Shown: positions 48,198 to 58,622 of the stretch, in pieces
How positions within the stretch are numbered: position 1 is the stretch's first letter
Layout: each line of letters opens with the position of its first letter
Source: Sarocladium kiliense
Taxonomy: Eukaryota; Ascomycota; Sordariomycetes; Hypocreales; Sarocladiaceae
NCBI GenBank assembly: GCA_030734395.1
Contig: JAUZTG010000044.1
Span: 1,702,053-1,766,052 of the forward strand
Direction: 5' to 3'
DNA: 64,000 nucleotides
Position numbers and translations under genes: made by a program
The notes under the pieces: model-generated
The model's input: the letters and a program-made list of their open reading frames with translations, nothing else
Told to the model about the DNA's origin: nothing
Databases searched by the model: none

Positions 48198-49100
48198 ATG
48201 TCAGCAATCCAAAGCGTGACCATCGTCGGCGCCTCTGGTCGTCTGGGCGGGCTCATCCTGGACAGGCTTGTGACATCAAATAAGTTTCGGGTCCAAGTCC
48301 TTACGCGTGGTGGCGCTTCTTTTCCTATCAATCATCAAATGAAGGTCGTTGAGGCCGACTATGATGACGTGGACTCTCTCACTGCTGCCTTCCAAGGACA
48401 GGACGCCATCGTGTCTGTTGTTGGCGACGCGGGTGTTCCAAGCCAGAAGCTCATGGTAGATGCTGCCGTTGCTGCTCGTGTGAAGCGCTTCCTCCCGTCT
48501 GATTTCGGCTCCAACCTGGCCAACGTCAAAACTCGTGAGCTGCCGGTCTTTGCCAGCAAGATACAAATTGAGGAATATCTCATCGAAAAGTCCAAGACGA
48601 CAGAGCTTACCTACTCTTTCGTTTATGTCGGGGGTCTGACCGACTTCGCTATTCCAAAGAAGGTCATTATGGACTTTTCGAAATACAGTCCGAAGGTCTT
48701 CAATGGCGGGACAGTCGAGTTCAGCTCCACCAGCATGTCCACCGTCGGCAAGGCTGTTTTGGGCGTCTTGACGCACCTAGAGGCAACGCAGAATCGAACT
48801 GTCTACGTATCTGAGTGCATTCTCTCCCAGCGTCATCTTCTATCGCTAGCTCAAAAAGTAGCGCCAGATAAGCCATGGGCACCTGTGGATGTCGACTTGA
48901 ACACGATGGTGAAAGCGGCATTGGAGCATTGGGCTCAGGGTGAACGGAGTCTGTCCACAGCGGTGCCTTTGCTGCTCAAGTCTATTGTGGACCCAGAGTA
49001 TGGTTCGAAGTTTGATGTCAACGACAATGAGCTGTTGGGCATTGAGCCCACAACGGAGGAGTACCTTATGGACCTCGTCGCTTCCACGATCCCGGCTTAA
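48198..49100 (+). CDS. NmrA-like / isoflavone-reductase-like NAD(P)-dependent protein
   Basis: Predicted 300 residues, intronless, a usual length for the family. N-terminal Rossmann motif VTIVGASGRLGGLILDRL, then VQVLTRGG (the basic residue suits NADPH), VVEADYDDVDSLTAAFQGQDAIVSVVG, and VKRFLPSDFGSN, which is typical of atypical short-chain reductases of the isoflavone/pinoresinol-reductase group. The catalytic-type Lys lies in PVFASKIQIEEYL. The role is probably reduction of an aromatic or similar metabolite; a regulatory NmrA role is the alternative. It is divergently transcribed from the double-finger regulator. Confidence 0.88.
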   Translation: MSAIQSVTIVGASGRLGGLILDRLVTSNKFRVQVLTRGGASFPINHQMKVVEADYDDVDSLTAAFQGQDAIVSVVGDAGVPSQKLMVDAAVAARVKRFLPSDFGSNLANVKTRELPVFASKIQIEEYLIEKSKTTELTYSFVYVGGLTDFAIPKKVIMDFSKYSPKVFNGGTVEFSSTSMSTVGKAVLGVLTHLEATQNRTVYVSECILSQRHLLSLAQKVAPDKPWAPVDVDLNTMVKAALEHWAQGERSLSTAVPLLLKSIVDPEYGSKFDVNDNELLGIEPTTEEYLMDLVASTIPA

Positions 49101-49468
49101 GCTGTCAGGTTTCTCAGTATCAAAGAGGATGAGATCAAGCTTCAGTCTTTGAAACACATTTCGCCACTAGTCGCCACAGTAAATAGCTACTTGATACAGT
49201 TGCAATAAGTAAATAATGAAGGAATTCTTGACTGAGTGCTTATTTAAGTCAACATGAGATGAAAGTCCACCTGCCACCAAATCTTGTATCTGGGAACATA
49301 CTGCTTTGATTTGAGGTGAATGCGCCTAAGTCAAGCAATTCAAAACGCTCCTCATTTCCCATCGAAGCTTGGTCTACCACGGCGCCACTTCGGCTTATAC
49401 TGTAGTATGTACTGACTTACACCGCAAACAGAGGGCACGGTTTCGATTATGTTCTGCCTGGAGTACAC
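49101..49468. other. Convergent 3' flanks
   Basis: Between the NmrA-like gene and the sorbosone-dehydrogenase-like gene. AT-rich in its first half. No gene seen. Confidence 0.5.
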
Positions 49469-50593
49469 TCAGGGTGGTGTCAACCTCAGGAGTCGTCCAC
49501 CAAGACCGTCTTCTAGCGTCCACAAAGCACCGTCCTTGCTGGCCCTGACGCAGCGCATACGTCGGCCCATCGGTATTCTTTGTGCTTCCTGCGCTGTGTC
49601 ACCAGAAATCTCTACTCGCACTAGACCCTGAGAACCAAGACCGCTGATCAAGGCATTGCCCTTCCAATCAGGGAACAAGTCACCTTTATAGATGATCATA
49701 CTTGCCGGAGAGATCACTGGATTCCAGAAAACCTTCGGGGGGATGAACTCTGGGCGCGTCTCGTGATTTGGAATTGGCGCTCCGTCGTAATGGTTGCCTT
49801 CGGAGACCAGCGGCCAACCATAGTTACCCCCTTCTTCAATCAAGTTAAACTCATCACCACCCGCAGGCCCCATCTCGATTTCCCAGATATTACCCTCATC
49901 ATCCAAGTCAAAGCCCAAAGGGTTCCGGACCCCTAGAGCCCAAACCTCGGCTGCGACGCCTCCCTGGTCAGCGAAAGGATTGCCCTCAGGAATCGTTCCG
50001 TCGTCATTCAAGCGGAGGATCTTGCCAAGGTTTCCAGACATATCCTGAGCAGGGTCAAACATTTGTCTGTCGCCGGAAGAAATCCACAAGGTGGAGTTCT
50101 CGCCAAAGACAATACGATGGCTGAAATGACCATTTCCATTGACTTTAGGGAACTGGCGCCAGACAACCTCGAGGCTTTCCAGCGTGCCACCGCCGGTACT
50201 GTCAAGTACGAGTGTAGCTCGGGCAACCACTGCACCGGTCGCACTACCGTCACCAGCCTCAACATAACTGATGTAGACTAGGTTGTTCTCCTCGAACTGG
50301 GGGTGTAGGGCAATATCACCTAACCCTCCCTGCCCCCCGTAGATAATTGGCGGCACACCAGTGATTGGACCCTTCGATTTGGTTTCTGGATCGACGAGAT
50401 TTAGCGAGCCTCCTCTTTCAGTAACGATGATGCGATCATCGGGTAGAAAAGCAAGAGCCCATGGCTCATTAAAGTCGACGATGGCCTCTGACTTGAAAGA
50501 CTCTGTTTGACGCGCTACTACTGTCGATGGTGCGCCAAGGACAGGCATCGCCAACGTCAGAGCGTAGCAGACGAATGAGAGACCGGGTCCCAT
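49469..50593 (-). CDS. Secreted sorbosone/glucose dehydrogenase-like beta-propeller protein
   Basis: Predicted 374-residue intronless protein with a signal peptide (LSFVCYALTLAMPVLGAPS). The six-bladed GSDH propeller motifs are present: FNEPWALAFLPDDRIIVTERGG, GGLGDIALHPQFEENNLVYISYVE, HFSHRIVFGENSTLWISSGDR, GNLGKILRLNDDGTIPEGNPF, EVWALGVRNPLGFDLDDEGNIWEIEMGP and GNYGWPLVSEGNHYDG. Bacterial relatives are PQQ-dependent aldose dehydrogenases; whether this fungal protein binds PQQ is not known from sequence. It is secreted, so a role in extracellular sugar oxidation is possible. The ATG at 50593 is placed directly before the signal peptide; the longer frame upstream lacks a better start. Confidence 0.88.
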   Translation of the reverse strand: MGPGLSFVCYALTLAMPVLGAPSTVVARQTESFKSEAIVDFNEPWALAFLPDDRIIVTERGGSLNLVDPETKSKGPITGVPPIIYGGQGGLGDIALHPQFEENNLVYISYVEAGDGSATGAVVARATLVLDSTGGGTLESLEVVWRQFPKVNGNGHFSHRIVFGENSTLWISSGDRQMFDPAQDMSGNLGKILRLNDDGTIPEGNPFADQGGVAAEVWALGVRNPLGFDLDDEGNIWEIEMGPAGGDEFNLIEEGGNYGWPLVSEGNHYDGAPIPNHETRPEFIPPKVFWNPVISPASMIIYKGDLFPDWKGNALISGLGSQGLVRVEISGDTAQEAQRIPMGRRMRCVRASKDGALWTLEDGLGGRLLRLTPP

Positions 50594-51499
50594 GATTAAA
50601 AGGATCGCTTGGTCGGGGCAAGTGACTGATGAGATGTTGCAACATGAACAGGCAGCTCGATCCAGAAGTGCGACAGCTGAAGAGGCTGGGAACCACACAT
50701 TTTTATGTCTTTGCTGAGCCAGAAGGTACTTCGTAGGGCCATAAGTATAATCACATGGTTCCTTCGGGGAATCAACCAGTCAGCGTGCTCCTGCCCATAA
50801 CAGCTAGATTGCATCTGGGCGTTGGAATTCTCGGAATTCCTCTCAAGCCTCGGAGGCTTGTTACCTACCTAGATGAGAAGTGATGGTCAATGCAACTCTT
50901 GGACGATACACGGAAAGGTGGAGAATGCGACTTGAAGAACCTTGGTAGGCAACAAAGTTGAGCTTGGCGTAGCGAATATATTGTGAATCCTTCAGACACT
51001 GGTCCAGGTTCGCACCTAATATCCCGCTTTACCCTGTATGGCTTTGTCCGCAATGGTCCCGAAGTAGAGTATTCTCCGCAACGAGCCAAGACACAACTGC
51101 CGCTAATGTAAATAAGCTTGGCTTAATGTCAATAAGGATTGGGACGTGGGCATCGAGTGGCACACTGTTAGCCATGCGTCATTCTAACGGATAGGGTGTG
51201 GTAAGCCGAACCCCAGATGTGACAGTGTGGAGCACGGGTGGCTCCCTCCCTCCACGGAACTTGACAAGCAGACCACTCCAATTTTACGAAGAGCTGTGAA
51301 AGGCACAATCAATGGATTAATTCTTAGTATAGTAAGAGTGCGATGATGTGTTCCCGCGAGAGGGGAACGGATGCAGCTCGAAGGTTGCAGGTCCATCATC
51401 AAGATACAAGCTTGCAGGACGAAAATCTGCATGTTGTACCTGGCCCATACGGGAACTAGTGTGCACGCTTCTTCTGATGGTAAGCGACCACACGGTGCT
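50594..51499. other. Intergenic region, no gene seen
   Basis: Contains the promoter of the sorbosone-dehydrogenase-like gene and the 3' flank of the chitinase gene. A perfect palindrome-like GGAATTCTCGGAATTCC occurs near 50825. No coding evidence. Confidence 0.5.
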
Positions 51500-53000
51500 T
51501 CATGGAGCATCGGACATTCCCTCCACTCCAGATTGGATGGCTTTGATTAGTGCATAGTCATGAGAGTCCTCACCCAAGCTCCAGGCGGATACACCACCAA
51601 GCTTTCGCGCCCTCACGATTTCGTTAAATTTCCGATCAACCAAGGCAACAGTATCAAAGGTCCAGAAGAATGGCCCCTCTGAGTCCCAATACCACTGCCC
51701 CCCTTGTGCCTCATCCGTCGTGCTGTTAGCCATGGCCTTGTGAAACGAGGCGAGCGTTGAAGTTCCATTGCACTGCCCATAGCCAGATTGGCAGCCTGTT
51801 CCGCAGTGCGCCGGTGTATTGCCACTGCATTGAGGTTCAGCACGGACTCCCCAATGAATCTTGATCATAAACCTACCAGAAGCCATACTGGCTGCAGCAG
51901 TTGGTGTCTCCGCACTTGTGAAATGTGCCAACACCACAGCTAGCGTCCAGCGCCACAGTGAGATTGCTTGGCACAGGCTGGAAATTGGCCGCCTCGAACG
52001 TCACGGCTCCAGAAGCCCCGGTGTCACTGCCATCCGAATTCTCAAGAAGCGCGGTTTTGCAGTCGAGGCCGCGAGAACAGTCAACACCTGGTGCTGTAGT
52101 GAACCATTTTGCGTATAGCGCGAAGCCAAGATTCAGCTTCTGTGGAGAAAAGCCAAGGGAAATGTACTTGTCGATGGCGTGAAGAGACCCAATAACGGGT
52201 GTGTGATGTTTCGTGATGTTGTCGCGGCGATTCATCAGGTCGTATGTCATGACCTGACGAAGGTCAGCCCCGATACGTTAGATGGAACGGTAACGAAGAA
52301 GGGCAGTAAAAAGGTCGGGTTCTGCCGAATGACGTACCGTAATGAAATCGACTGCAGCGTTGATCTTGGGAGATTCCTCGGCAGTAAAGGCAATCATGTC
52401 TCTTTCCAGGCCAGGGACGGCAATGGACAACTCCTTAGTACCAATTGCCTTCTTGACTTCCTTGAGAAGTCGTGGAAAGGCTCCGATCTCCCCCTTCTTT
52501 CTGGAATTAGGAACTTGCTTGTAATCGGCGCCATTTCCACCGGGGTATTCCCAGTCAATATCTGCACGTCCGATTAGTATGTTTCTACAAGCAATGGAAG
52601 ACCGGGCCATACCAATACAATCGTAGCCAAGTCTATCGAGGGTGATTGCAATGTTCTTGGCGAAGAGTCGACGTGTGGTATCGTTCTTGGAGCCGAGACC
52701 GAAGCCGGCCGTGTCAGCCCAACCTCCTACAGCCATGCAGCACTTGACCTCTGCGTCAAACATGGACCTAACCTCGCTTAGAGGCTGAAACGGAGTGTAC
52801 TCGCCCGGCGGACTGGAAGTGAAGAGAGAGGAGTTGGCAAAGGCTGTGATAACATGGGTAATTCCAGCCGTGAGAGTCTTGTCTGGAAGAGCAGTGGTAT
52901 GGTACTGATCGTAGTACATTGCGTATCGGCGCCCCTGTGTCGTGGCATCTGTCGAGGCCGCGAGCGCCAGTGCCGCGGCGAAAAAGGAAGTGAAACCCAT
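51500..53000 (-). CDS. Secreted GH18 chitinase with an inserted CBM18 chitin-binding module
   Basis: Predicted 437 residues in four exons (53000-52613, 52561-52338, 52253-51877, 51824-51500). Signal peptide FFAAALALAAST. The GH18 active-site motif DxxDxDxE is complete as DCIDIDWE at residues 127-134, with the general acid at E134; it is formed by splicing at ATTG|GTATGG. Other GH18 strands are VKCCMAVGGW, DFITVMTYDLMNR and the final GGVSAWSLGED with W411. Between the last two, residues about 308-350 form a hevein-type chitin-binding module (SCGVGTFHKCGDTNCCSQYGFCG ... CGTGCQSGYGQC). The module thus sits inside the catalytic domain, not at an end. It should hydrolyse chitin outside the cell. 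Confidence 0.9.
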
Positions 53001-53785
53001 GATCTCAAAGAAAGGGAGAGATGGAAACTGCTGCCTACAGCTCAAGGAATGGAGGTTGGCAACAAGTACAAGAAAGTGTGGGAAGTGAAAAGTGTTGCAC
53101 GTAGGCATGAGGCCCTCTCGAGGTGCTCACATATAAGTTGAACAGAAGTGCGTGTAATCACTGCACAGGCAGCATCAGATGACTCGGGTAGCTCAAACCC
53201 AATGCTCCTGCCGTTGGGACAGGGCAGCTTGGAAATGAAGATCGTCGCATCCAATCCCTCGGGAATCGTTTACGCCGCTTAAGTAACCTTTTGACAGGAA
53301 CGCTCTAGTATTAGCGCTGTAATCTTGGATACGCATGGGTTAGCAAATCGCTCCGGCCTTTCCGAATATGACAGACTAGCAGCCCGAGGAAACTAATTAG
53401 GCTAGGAGCCTAAGAAAAGGAGCTGGCGAGGGAGAGGTTATAAGCTGCGAGTCATGTCTTGCGCACTTCACATGAAATATACTTTTGTTCCTGAAAGGCT
53501 ATCAACGCTTTAGTGCCAGGAAGGGTCTAACGCCATGGCTCGGGCGACAAGTTAAGATGAACACCGGCAGAGCTCCAGGGATTCTCGTGGAAATGAAGTG
53601 ACAGGAGGATAAAACTCTAATGAACTTTGCCTCTCAACCAGAAGCAAGCAGACAGTACGGCATTAAATATTCTTCTTGTAAGATGTGCATTATCAACATC
53701 AGGTTGTCAACTCGCCGTAGGTTGATGTGGGCCCGATGCGTGGGCTATAAATCGATTCTCCGCGCTGCATAGGGTCCAGTTCAAG

Positions 53786-53818
53786 TACCCATATTATCAG
53801 GAGTCAATAATATGGGTA
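53786..53818. repeat. Perfect 12-base inverted repeat
   Basis: TACCCATATTAT at 53786-53797 and its exact reverse complement at 53807-53818, with a 9-base loop. It could form a stable hairpin, be a terminator-like element, or be the footprint of a small mobile element. It directly abuts the TA-rich tract. Confidence 0.8.
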
Positions 53819-53876
53819 TATATGGTTATGTATATATATGGTTATGTATATATATGTATATGTGTATGTGTGTATA
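53811..53876. repeat. TA/TG-rich simple repeat
   Basis: A TATATATGGTTATG-type unit is repeated twice and followed by alternating TATG/TGTG up to TGTGTGTATACC. A low-complexity microsatellite. Confidence 0.85.
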
Positions 53877-55904
53877 CCTGTAAAAGGGGGCTTTGGACCA
53901 TGGGTTGGCTACTCAACTGTCCGGTTCATGAGTACGAGCAGCTCCTTGATCACGGTTATTCCGCACTAGGATTCCTACCTCTCAAGAGATCAATGTCGAA
54001 GCACTATTCCCGCCTTGGCATGTTTGTTATTCCATCATAACCGGACCTCTTTTAGCCCTCCAGGGACGTCACAGAACACGGGTACCCGGTCCATTCTAGT
54101 GTCATTGACTATAGCCTACATATCCAAAGAATGGCATTCTATTCACGATACTGTGCTAACAGTGACACTTTCTCAGAAGACGTACCGCTTGACGCTCATA
54201 CCTTTTTGCCGTTCTATTATCACAGCTATCTCGACGCTGCATCTCTCGTCTCTATGAACTTTAACCGTCAGCTCAGAAGCTCTATTGTAGAGGTAGTTGA
54301 CAGGGTGCAGCAACTGAGCGAATGGGGTCTAGTCCATCACCTACCCGTCAGCGCGTAAGTCCTCAGGCTTTGGTCTTGAAAGCGTCATAGCTTCCCTCAC
54401 TTATTTGGCTGGGCTTTGCCTGACAAACCACCCTAGCCCTGCCCATACAGCACTGCCATTCGTACTGGAGGCGCTGATTGTCCGTCTGTCTACATCAGTC
54501 TAAAAGCACGTTCACCAGAAGAGGCGTGAATAATACAGAAAACAACGAAGATATTCCGCGCCCAACACGGCCATACCAAATGCGTCACCGCCGCCGTACA
54601 GTCAAGTCGGGGAGCTAGAGGTTCGTCACATGTGGATAGTAGCTAACACGCCTAGGAACGTCAGTGTCATTAATCGCAACCCGGCTCGATCTCGTCCGTC
54701 CGGTTAGTCATATGTCCTTCCCAATGATCCCCTGATTTATCTGCGCCTGTCGTTGTCTGTGGATCTGGCGCTCTCACGAGGAAGATGCCCAATGGGACTG
54801 ATCTCCCAATATGTACACTAAGAATGGAGCCTCAGCTCCAAGAACAGACAGTTACATCATCACTACACTCGATGTCGCCGCCGGGATCTCAAGATACATC
54901 GCTACATGATGGCCAGCCCCACTGCGTTATGATCAGTGACGACGAGGAAGCTGGAATAGCGGCACAGTGTAAGTATGTTCGGAAAATACCATTTCATTGC
55001 ATGATTGTAGCGCTGATCAGTTTACCAGCGGCTGCGAGCGTCCAAAGTTCAGGCCTCGACGAGTCGGTGTCGTGGTCGTTCGCTAATATTGACATGGAAC
55101 TTGTTTCAACATTGGTTGAATGCTCAACCGCCCCTAAGCGAAACCGCCTGGCTGGTCATGACACCTTGTCTCTTTCATCGTGCTAATCCCCGATCTTATC
55201 GTCCCTCCGATTGCGAACTATGCTAATATTAGGGATGCAAAGAGGGAGTAAAAGAATTTCGAGGAGGACTTTCAAGCCTGCTTTTGACTCCAATTAATTT
55301 GTTGCAGCTTAGGTGGAAGGGAAAACTCGACGTGACGAGGAGGAGATATGATTGAACGCCCGAAGTAGCCAAGAAAACAAAGAAAGTGAACCATGATATA
55401 GGACTGACTCTCATGAAGCTTTCCTGAAGGTAGCAAACAAAGTTACTGTAACTTCTAAAAATAAGTCGTGACCTTCAATGGGCAGGTTCGTAGATTTCCC
55501 TGGTCGATTGGGTTAACCGACTGCCAACTAATAAAAGAACCATAATACAACCTTCCCCTCTAAGGCCACACAAGCGACGCAGGTGATGGACCTATGTACT
55601 GGGCCTTGAATGTGATATGGCGCAATCATGCCCCTCTGTACTAGACTTGACCGTTGTGGAGCTCACATAATCTTTGGTATAATTATAAATGGTATGAAGC
55701 ACCAAGCGAGCTGCAGGGGGTCCATGCCTCAATGACACTCTGCCAACTGGTCGACGCGAGGTAATGGGTAGAAGCCGGGTTTCGACTTCAGTCCGACGTC
55801 ATGCCCGATCACGACATTCTTCTGGTGTCATGTCTGTTCCCCACAGTCGCGATGCCATCTTAACAATCTCTCTCTTTGACAATCTTGATCTAACTTCCTA
55901 AACA

Positions 55905-56327
55905 ATGACCGCCCGCGTCGTCTCTCCCCCACGCCCCTCTTCCGCTACACAAATGACCTCAAATGGCGGGGGAACATCGCAATAGCTGGCCCCATCAGGC
56001 AGCTCGGCGAGCGAGGAGCGTCTTGGCGACTATCCTCCTCCTGCCGAATTGCAACATCTCGCCCGACCACCGTCGTAGCGTTCTAGTCGCTGGAGCTACG
56101 CACTCGCAAAGTCGTCTCGGATAGACGAATTCGAAGGGCTGGATGAAGGCATGCGCATATTCTCAAAATGAGCCTTTGGTCGGTTTAGGAAGCTGCCTTT
56201 TCTAGGGTCATGAGTGGTCGCACGACGTGGTCTATGAGCCGCCACCATGGCCGAGGTAATCACCTCAAGAAGGAAGTCCTTCTTCAACGAGTTGGACTGC
56301 GCTCGCAGGGCGCGACCCGGGGCATGA
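55905..56327 (+). pseudogene. Stop-riddled coding relic of unknown family
   Basis: A single reading frame from an ATG in good context (ACAATGACC) to a TGA at 56325 keeps protein-like composition for about 140 codons: MTARVVSPPRPSSATQMTS, LGDYPPPAELQHLARPPS, SSRIDEFEGLDEGMRIFSK, AFGRFRKLPFLGS, MAEVITSRRKSFFNELDC. It is broken by TAG at 55983 and 56076 and by TGA at 56169, 56211 and 56235. TAG fits former CAG and TGA fits former TGG, as RIP would produce. No family recognised. It is too regular to be random, but it is not translated as one protein. Confidence 0.5.
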
Positions 56328-56454
56328 GTGAATTGAGATAAATAGCAGACGGATCCGCTGCCAGAAGTCTATTCGAGAAAGCGAGAGGGATTCATTCTTC
56401 AGCATAATCTTAGCGGTTTCCTCATTCATTTTCAGTGTGCATCAGTCAGGCATC

Positions 56455-57688
56455 ATGCATCTCCAAGCAGCCCTCACCATCCTGGCGGCGACCTGCCACC
56501 TTGCATCCGCTGCCCCAGCCGCAAACGATGTCAAGGTGGACAAGCACCTTCGTCTGATCAAGACTTCCCCAGAAGATGCCGGCATCTGGGTGACCCAGGA
56601 TCAGATTGACAAGCTCGCCGTCGCCTCACACCGCACCTCCTTCATCGACATCACCGACATTGAGGACAAGGACGTCCTGTCAGTGCTCTCGACCCCGGAG
56701 GAGTCGATTTCAACGATCGCAGCGCGCCAGGTCCAGTACCCTACCAGCCTGTCGCACACTACCGAGGCCAACCGTCTGATCGCCAGTGTATCCAACTCGA
56801 ACCCTCAGACCTGGCTTACCACCCTGACCAACTTCAACAACCGCCACTACCGGTCCTCCACTGGTACTCAGGCATCCACCTGGGTCTTCAACACTGCCAC
56901 CACCATTGCAAGCGCCAACCCTTCCATCACCGTCCGCCGTGTAACCCACTCGGCCTTCAATCAGCCTTCGGTGATTGTTCGCATCCCCGGCCAGACCTCC
57001 AGTCTCGTCATCGTTGGGGCTCACTTTGACTCGACTGCCGGCTCCACGACTGCCCGCAGCCCGGGTGCCGATGACAACGGCACAGGTACCGTCAATGCGC
57101 TCGAGGCTCTGCGCGTCCTGGCCAACGCGCGCTTCGCACCCAAGAACACCCTTGAGTTCCACTTCTACGCCGGTGAAGAGGGTGGCCTACTTGGATCGGC
57201 TGATATCTTCAGGCAATACCGTTCGCAGGGCGCCTCGGTGCTGGCCTTCCTCAACACAGACATGTCGGGCTACTCACCCGGCGGTAGGGTTGTTATCTAC
57301 CAGGACAACGTCGATGCGAGTCTCACTTCGTACGTGACGTTGATTGCGCAGCAATATGCGGGTACAACGACGACATCGAGGTGCGGCTATGGGTGCTCAG
57401 ACCACGCGAGCGCGCGTTCCAACGGCTTCCGTAAGTGGCTTTCAAGAGAGCTGATCATCGAGAGATCTGTTGTTGACATCTTAATTTAGCATCCGCTTTT
57501 GCATCATCCGAGCCGTTCGCTTCATCGAACCCCAACATTCACACCTCACGCGACGTAAGTTTACTGAGACAGAATAAAAGCGTGAAGTTTACTGATTATT
57601 CTAGGCCTACTCAACTATTAACTGGACTTCTGTCCTTAGGCATTCCAAGCTGAATGTTGGTTTCCTCGTGGAGGCTTCCTACTTGTAG
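56455..57688 (+). CDS. Secreted M28 leucine aminopeptidase
   Basis: Predicted 374-residue zinc exopeptidase. Exons 56455-57430, 57490-57554 and 57605-57688. A signal peptide (HLQAALTILAATCHLASAAP) and a propeptide of about 75 residues ending near TIAARQVQYP precede the peptidase. The M28 zinc and catalytic residues are in place: VGAHFDS (H), ADDNGTG (bridging D), GEEGGLLGS (catalytic and zinc E), LNTDMSGY (D) and CSDHASARSNGF (H). The C-terminal pair of small exons gives PSAFASSEPF ... SRDAYSTINW ... HSKLNVGFLVEASYL, the usual end. It releases N-terminal residues from extracellular peptides. It is the only clearly intact conventional gene in the last 10 kb. Confidence 0.93.
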
Positions 57689-57795
57689 AATTTCAAGGTT
57701 TGGGAGCATGGGTACGAAGAGTCGCATTGCAAAGCGAGAAGAAATACAGGCTGATATTGAATGAAAACTTCACACCCTCCTTAATGTACTTGTGA

Positions 57796-58152
57796 TTAGT
57801 ATCTAGCATTAACAAGATTGGTATAGGATGTTTGTTTCTGAGATAAAAACGAGGCCCTCTTGTCCGTTGATCTGGGTAAATTGTGTCGCAGAGACACGGC
57901 GCGGTCCACTGCTTCGCAGTCGTTTGAGATGTAAGGCAAGTGGCGCAATAGTTCGATGGCCTGCTCCGACTTATACATGTGACAGAATCGTTGCGCAGTA
58001 ATCTCTGGCCACCCTTCAGCAGGGGGTTCGGCCACGCGAGCTGATTCGAGGTACATTATGCATAAGAAGGCAGAGTAGTCTCGGATAGTCCGGACTGCGG
58101 CGTCGTGGGAGTTCTCGGCCTCCTCGCTGCCGTCCTACATTGCATCCGACAT
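57796..58152 (-). pseudogene. Degenerate copy A of an unnamed RDY-family protein
   Basis: Starts MSDAM, hits TAG at codon 6 (58137-58135), then continues in the same frame with DGSEEAENSHDAAVRTIRDYSAFL and MYLESARVAEPPAEGWPEI. This aligns with the N-terminal part of copy B (AIRVIRDYQSFL, MYLDPARRIEPPEGGWPQL) and includes LLRHLPYIS against LFIANLPCIS. After that the similarity fades and the frame ends at 57796. It therefore has an early nonsense codon and lacks the C-terminal part. Family function is unknown. It faces copy B in head-to-head orientation. Confidence 0.65.
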
Positions 58153-58622
58153 GATAAGTGCCTGAACTTCAATGCAAGGGTCGGAGTCCAGATGGGTCGG
58201 CGGTACGATGTGCAGTTGAGGAACCGTGGAGAGGGGAAGAGACGCAGCTATTGGCTTCAAGGGAAGAAGTAGCTCGTTCTCCGCCTTTCAGCTTCTGTGA
58301 TTGAAGGCACGTGGGGTGAGAATCATCCAGCAGACAGGACGTTGGTTCGATCCTGCATTAGCTGCGATGGAATGTTGCATTTTATCTAGACAATATCCAA
58401 CGGACAGTGAATAAATAATTACAAGGTTCCGTTTAAAATCAATACTGGAGCAACGTAGCGGGGTAGGATATATGCATGTCCACAGTCGGGAGTATATATG
58501 CAGCCATGGTCTGTAATTCACGTCAACCAACTAATAACTCTCATGTGGAAGAGCCGAGACAGTTATTCTCGCCGTGTCATCCTCCTTTTCGGCATCTCTA
58601 TTTTTCACTGATATCAACAACC
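58153..58622. other. Spacer between head-to-head family copies A and B
   Basis: About 470 bases; it should contain the divergent promoters of the two copies. No gene seen. Confidence 0.45.

Larger units (their letters stand above)
53001..55904. other. Gene-poor region
   Basis: About 2.9 kb upstream of the chitinase gene with no supportable gene. It contains a hairpin and TA-rich tract near 53.8 kb, listed separately. Open frames at 53.8-54.4 and 54.8-55.2 kb have no domain, no splice-consistent extension and no conserved pattern, so they are not called. Confidence 0.5.

Noticed and set aside
45474..53000. Secondary-metabolite gene cluster
   Set aside because: A regulator and oxidoreductases are present but no polyketide synthase, peptide synthetase, terpene synthase or similar core enzyme is visible.
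54785..55186. Plus-strand 133-codon frame
   Set aside because: No domain, no conserved motif, no splice-supported extension, and within gene-poor sequence.
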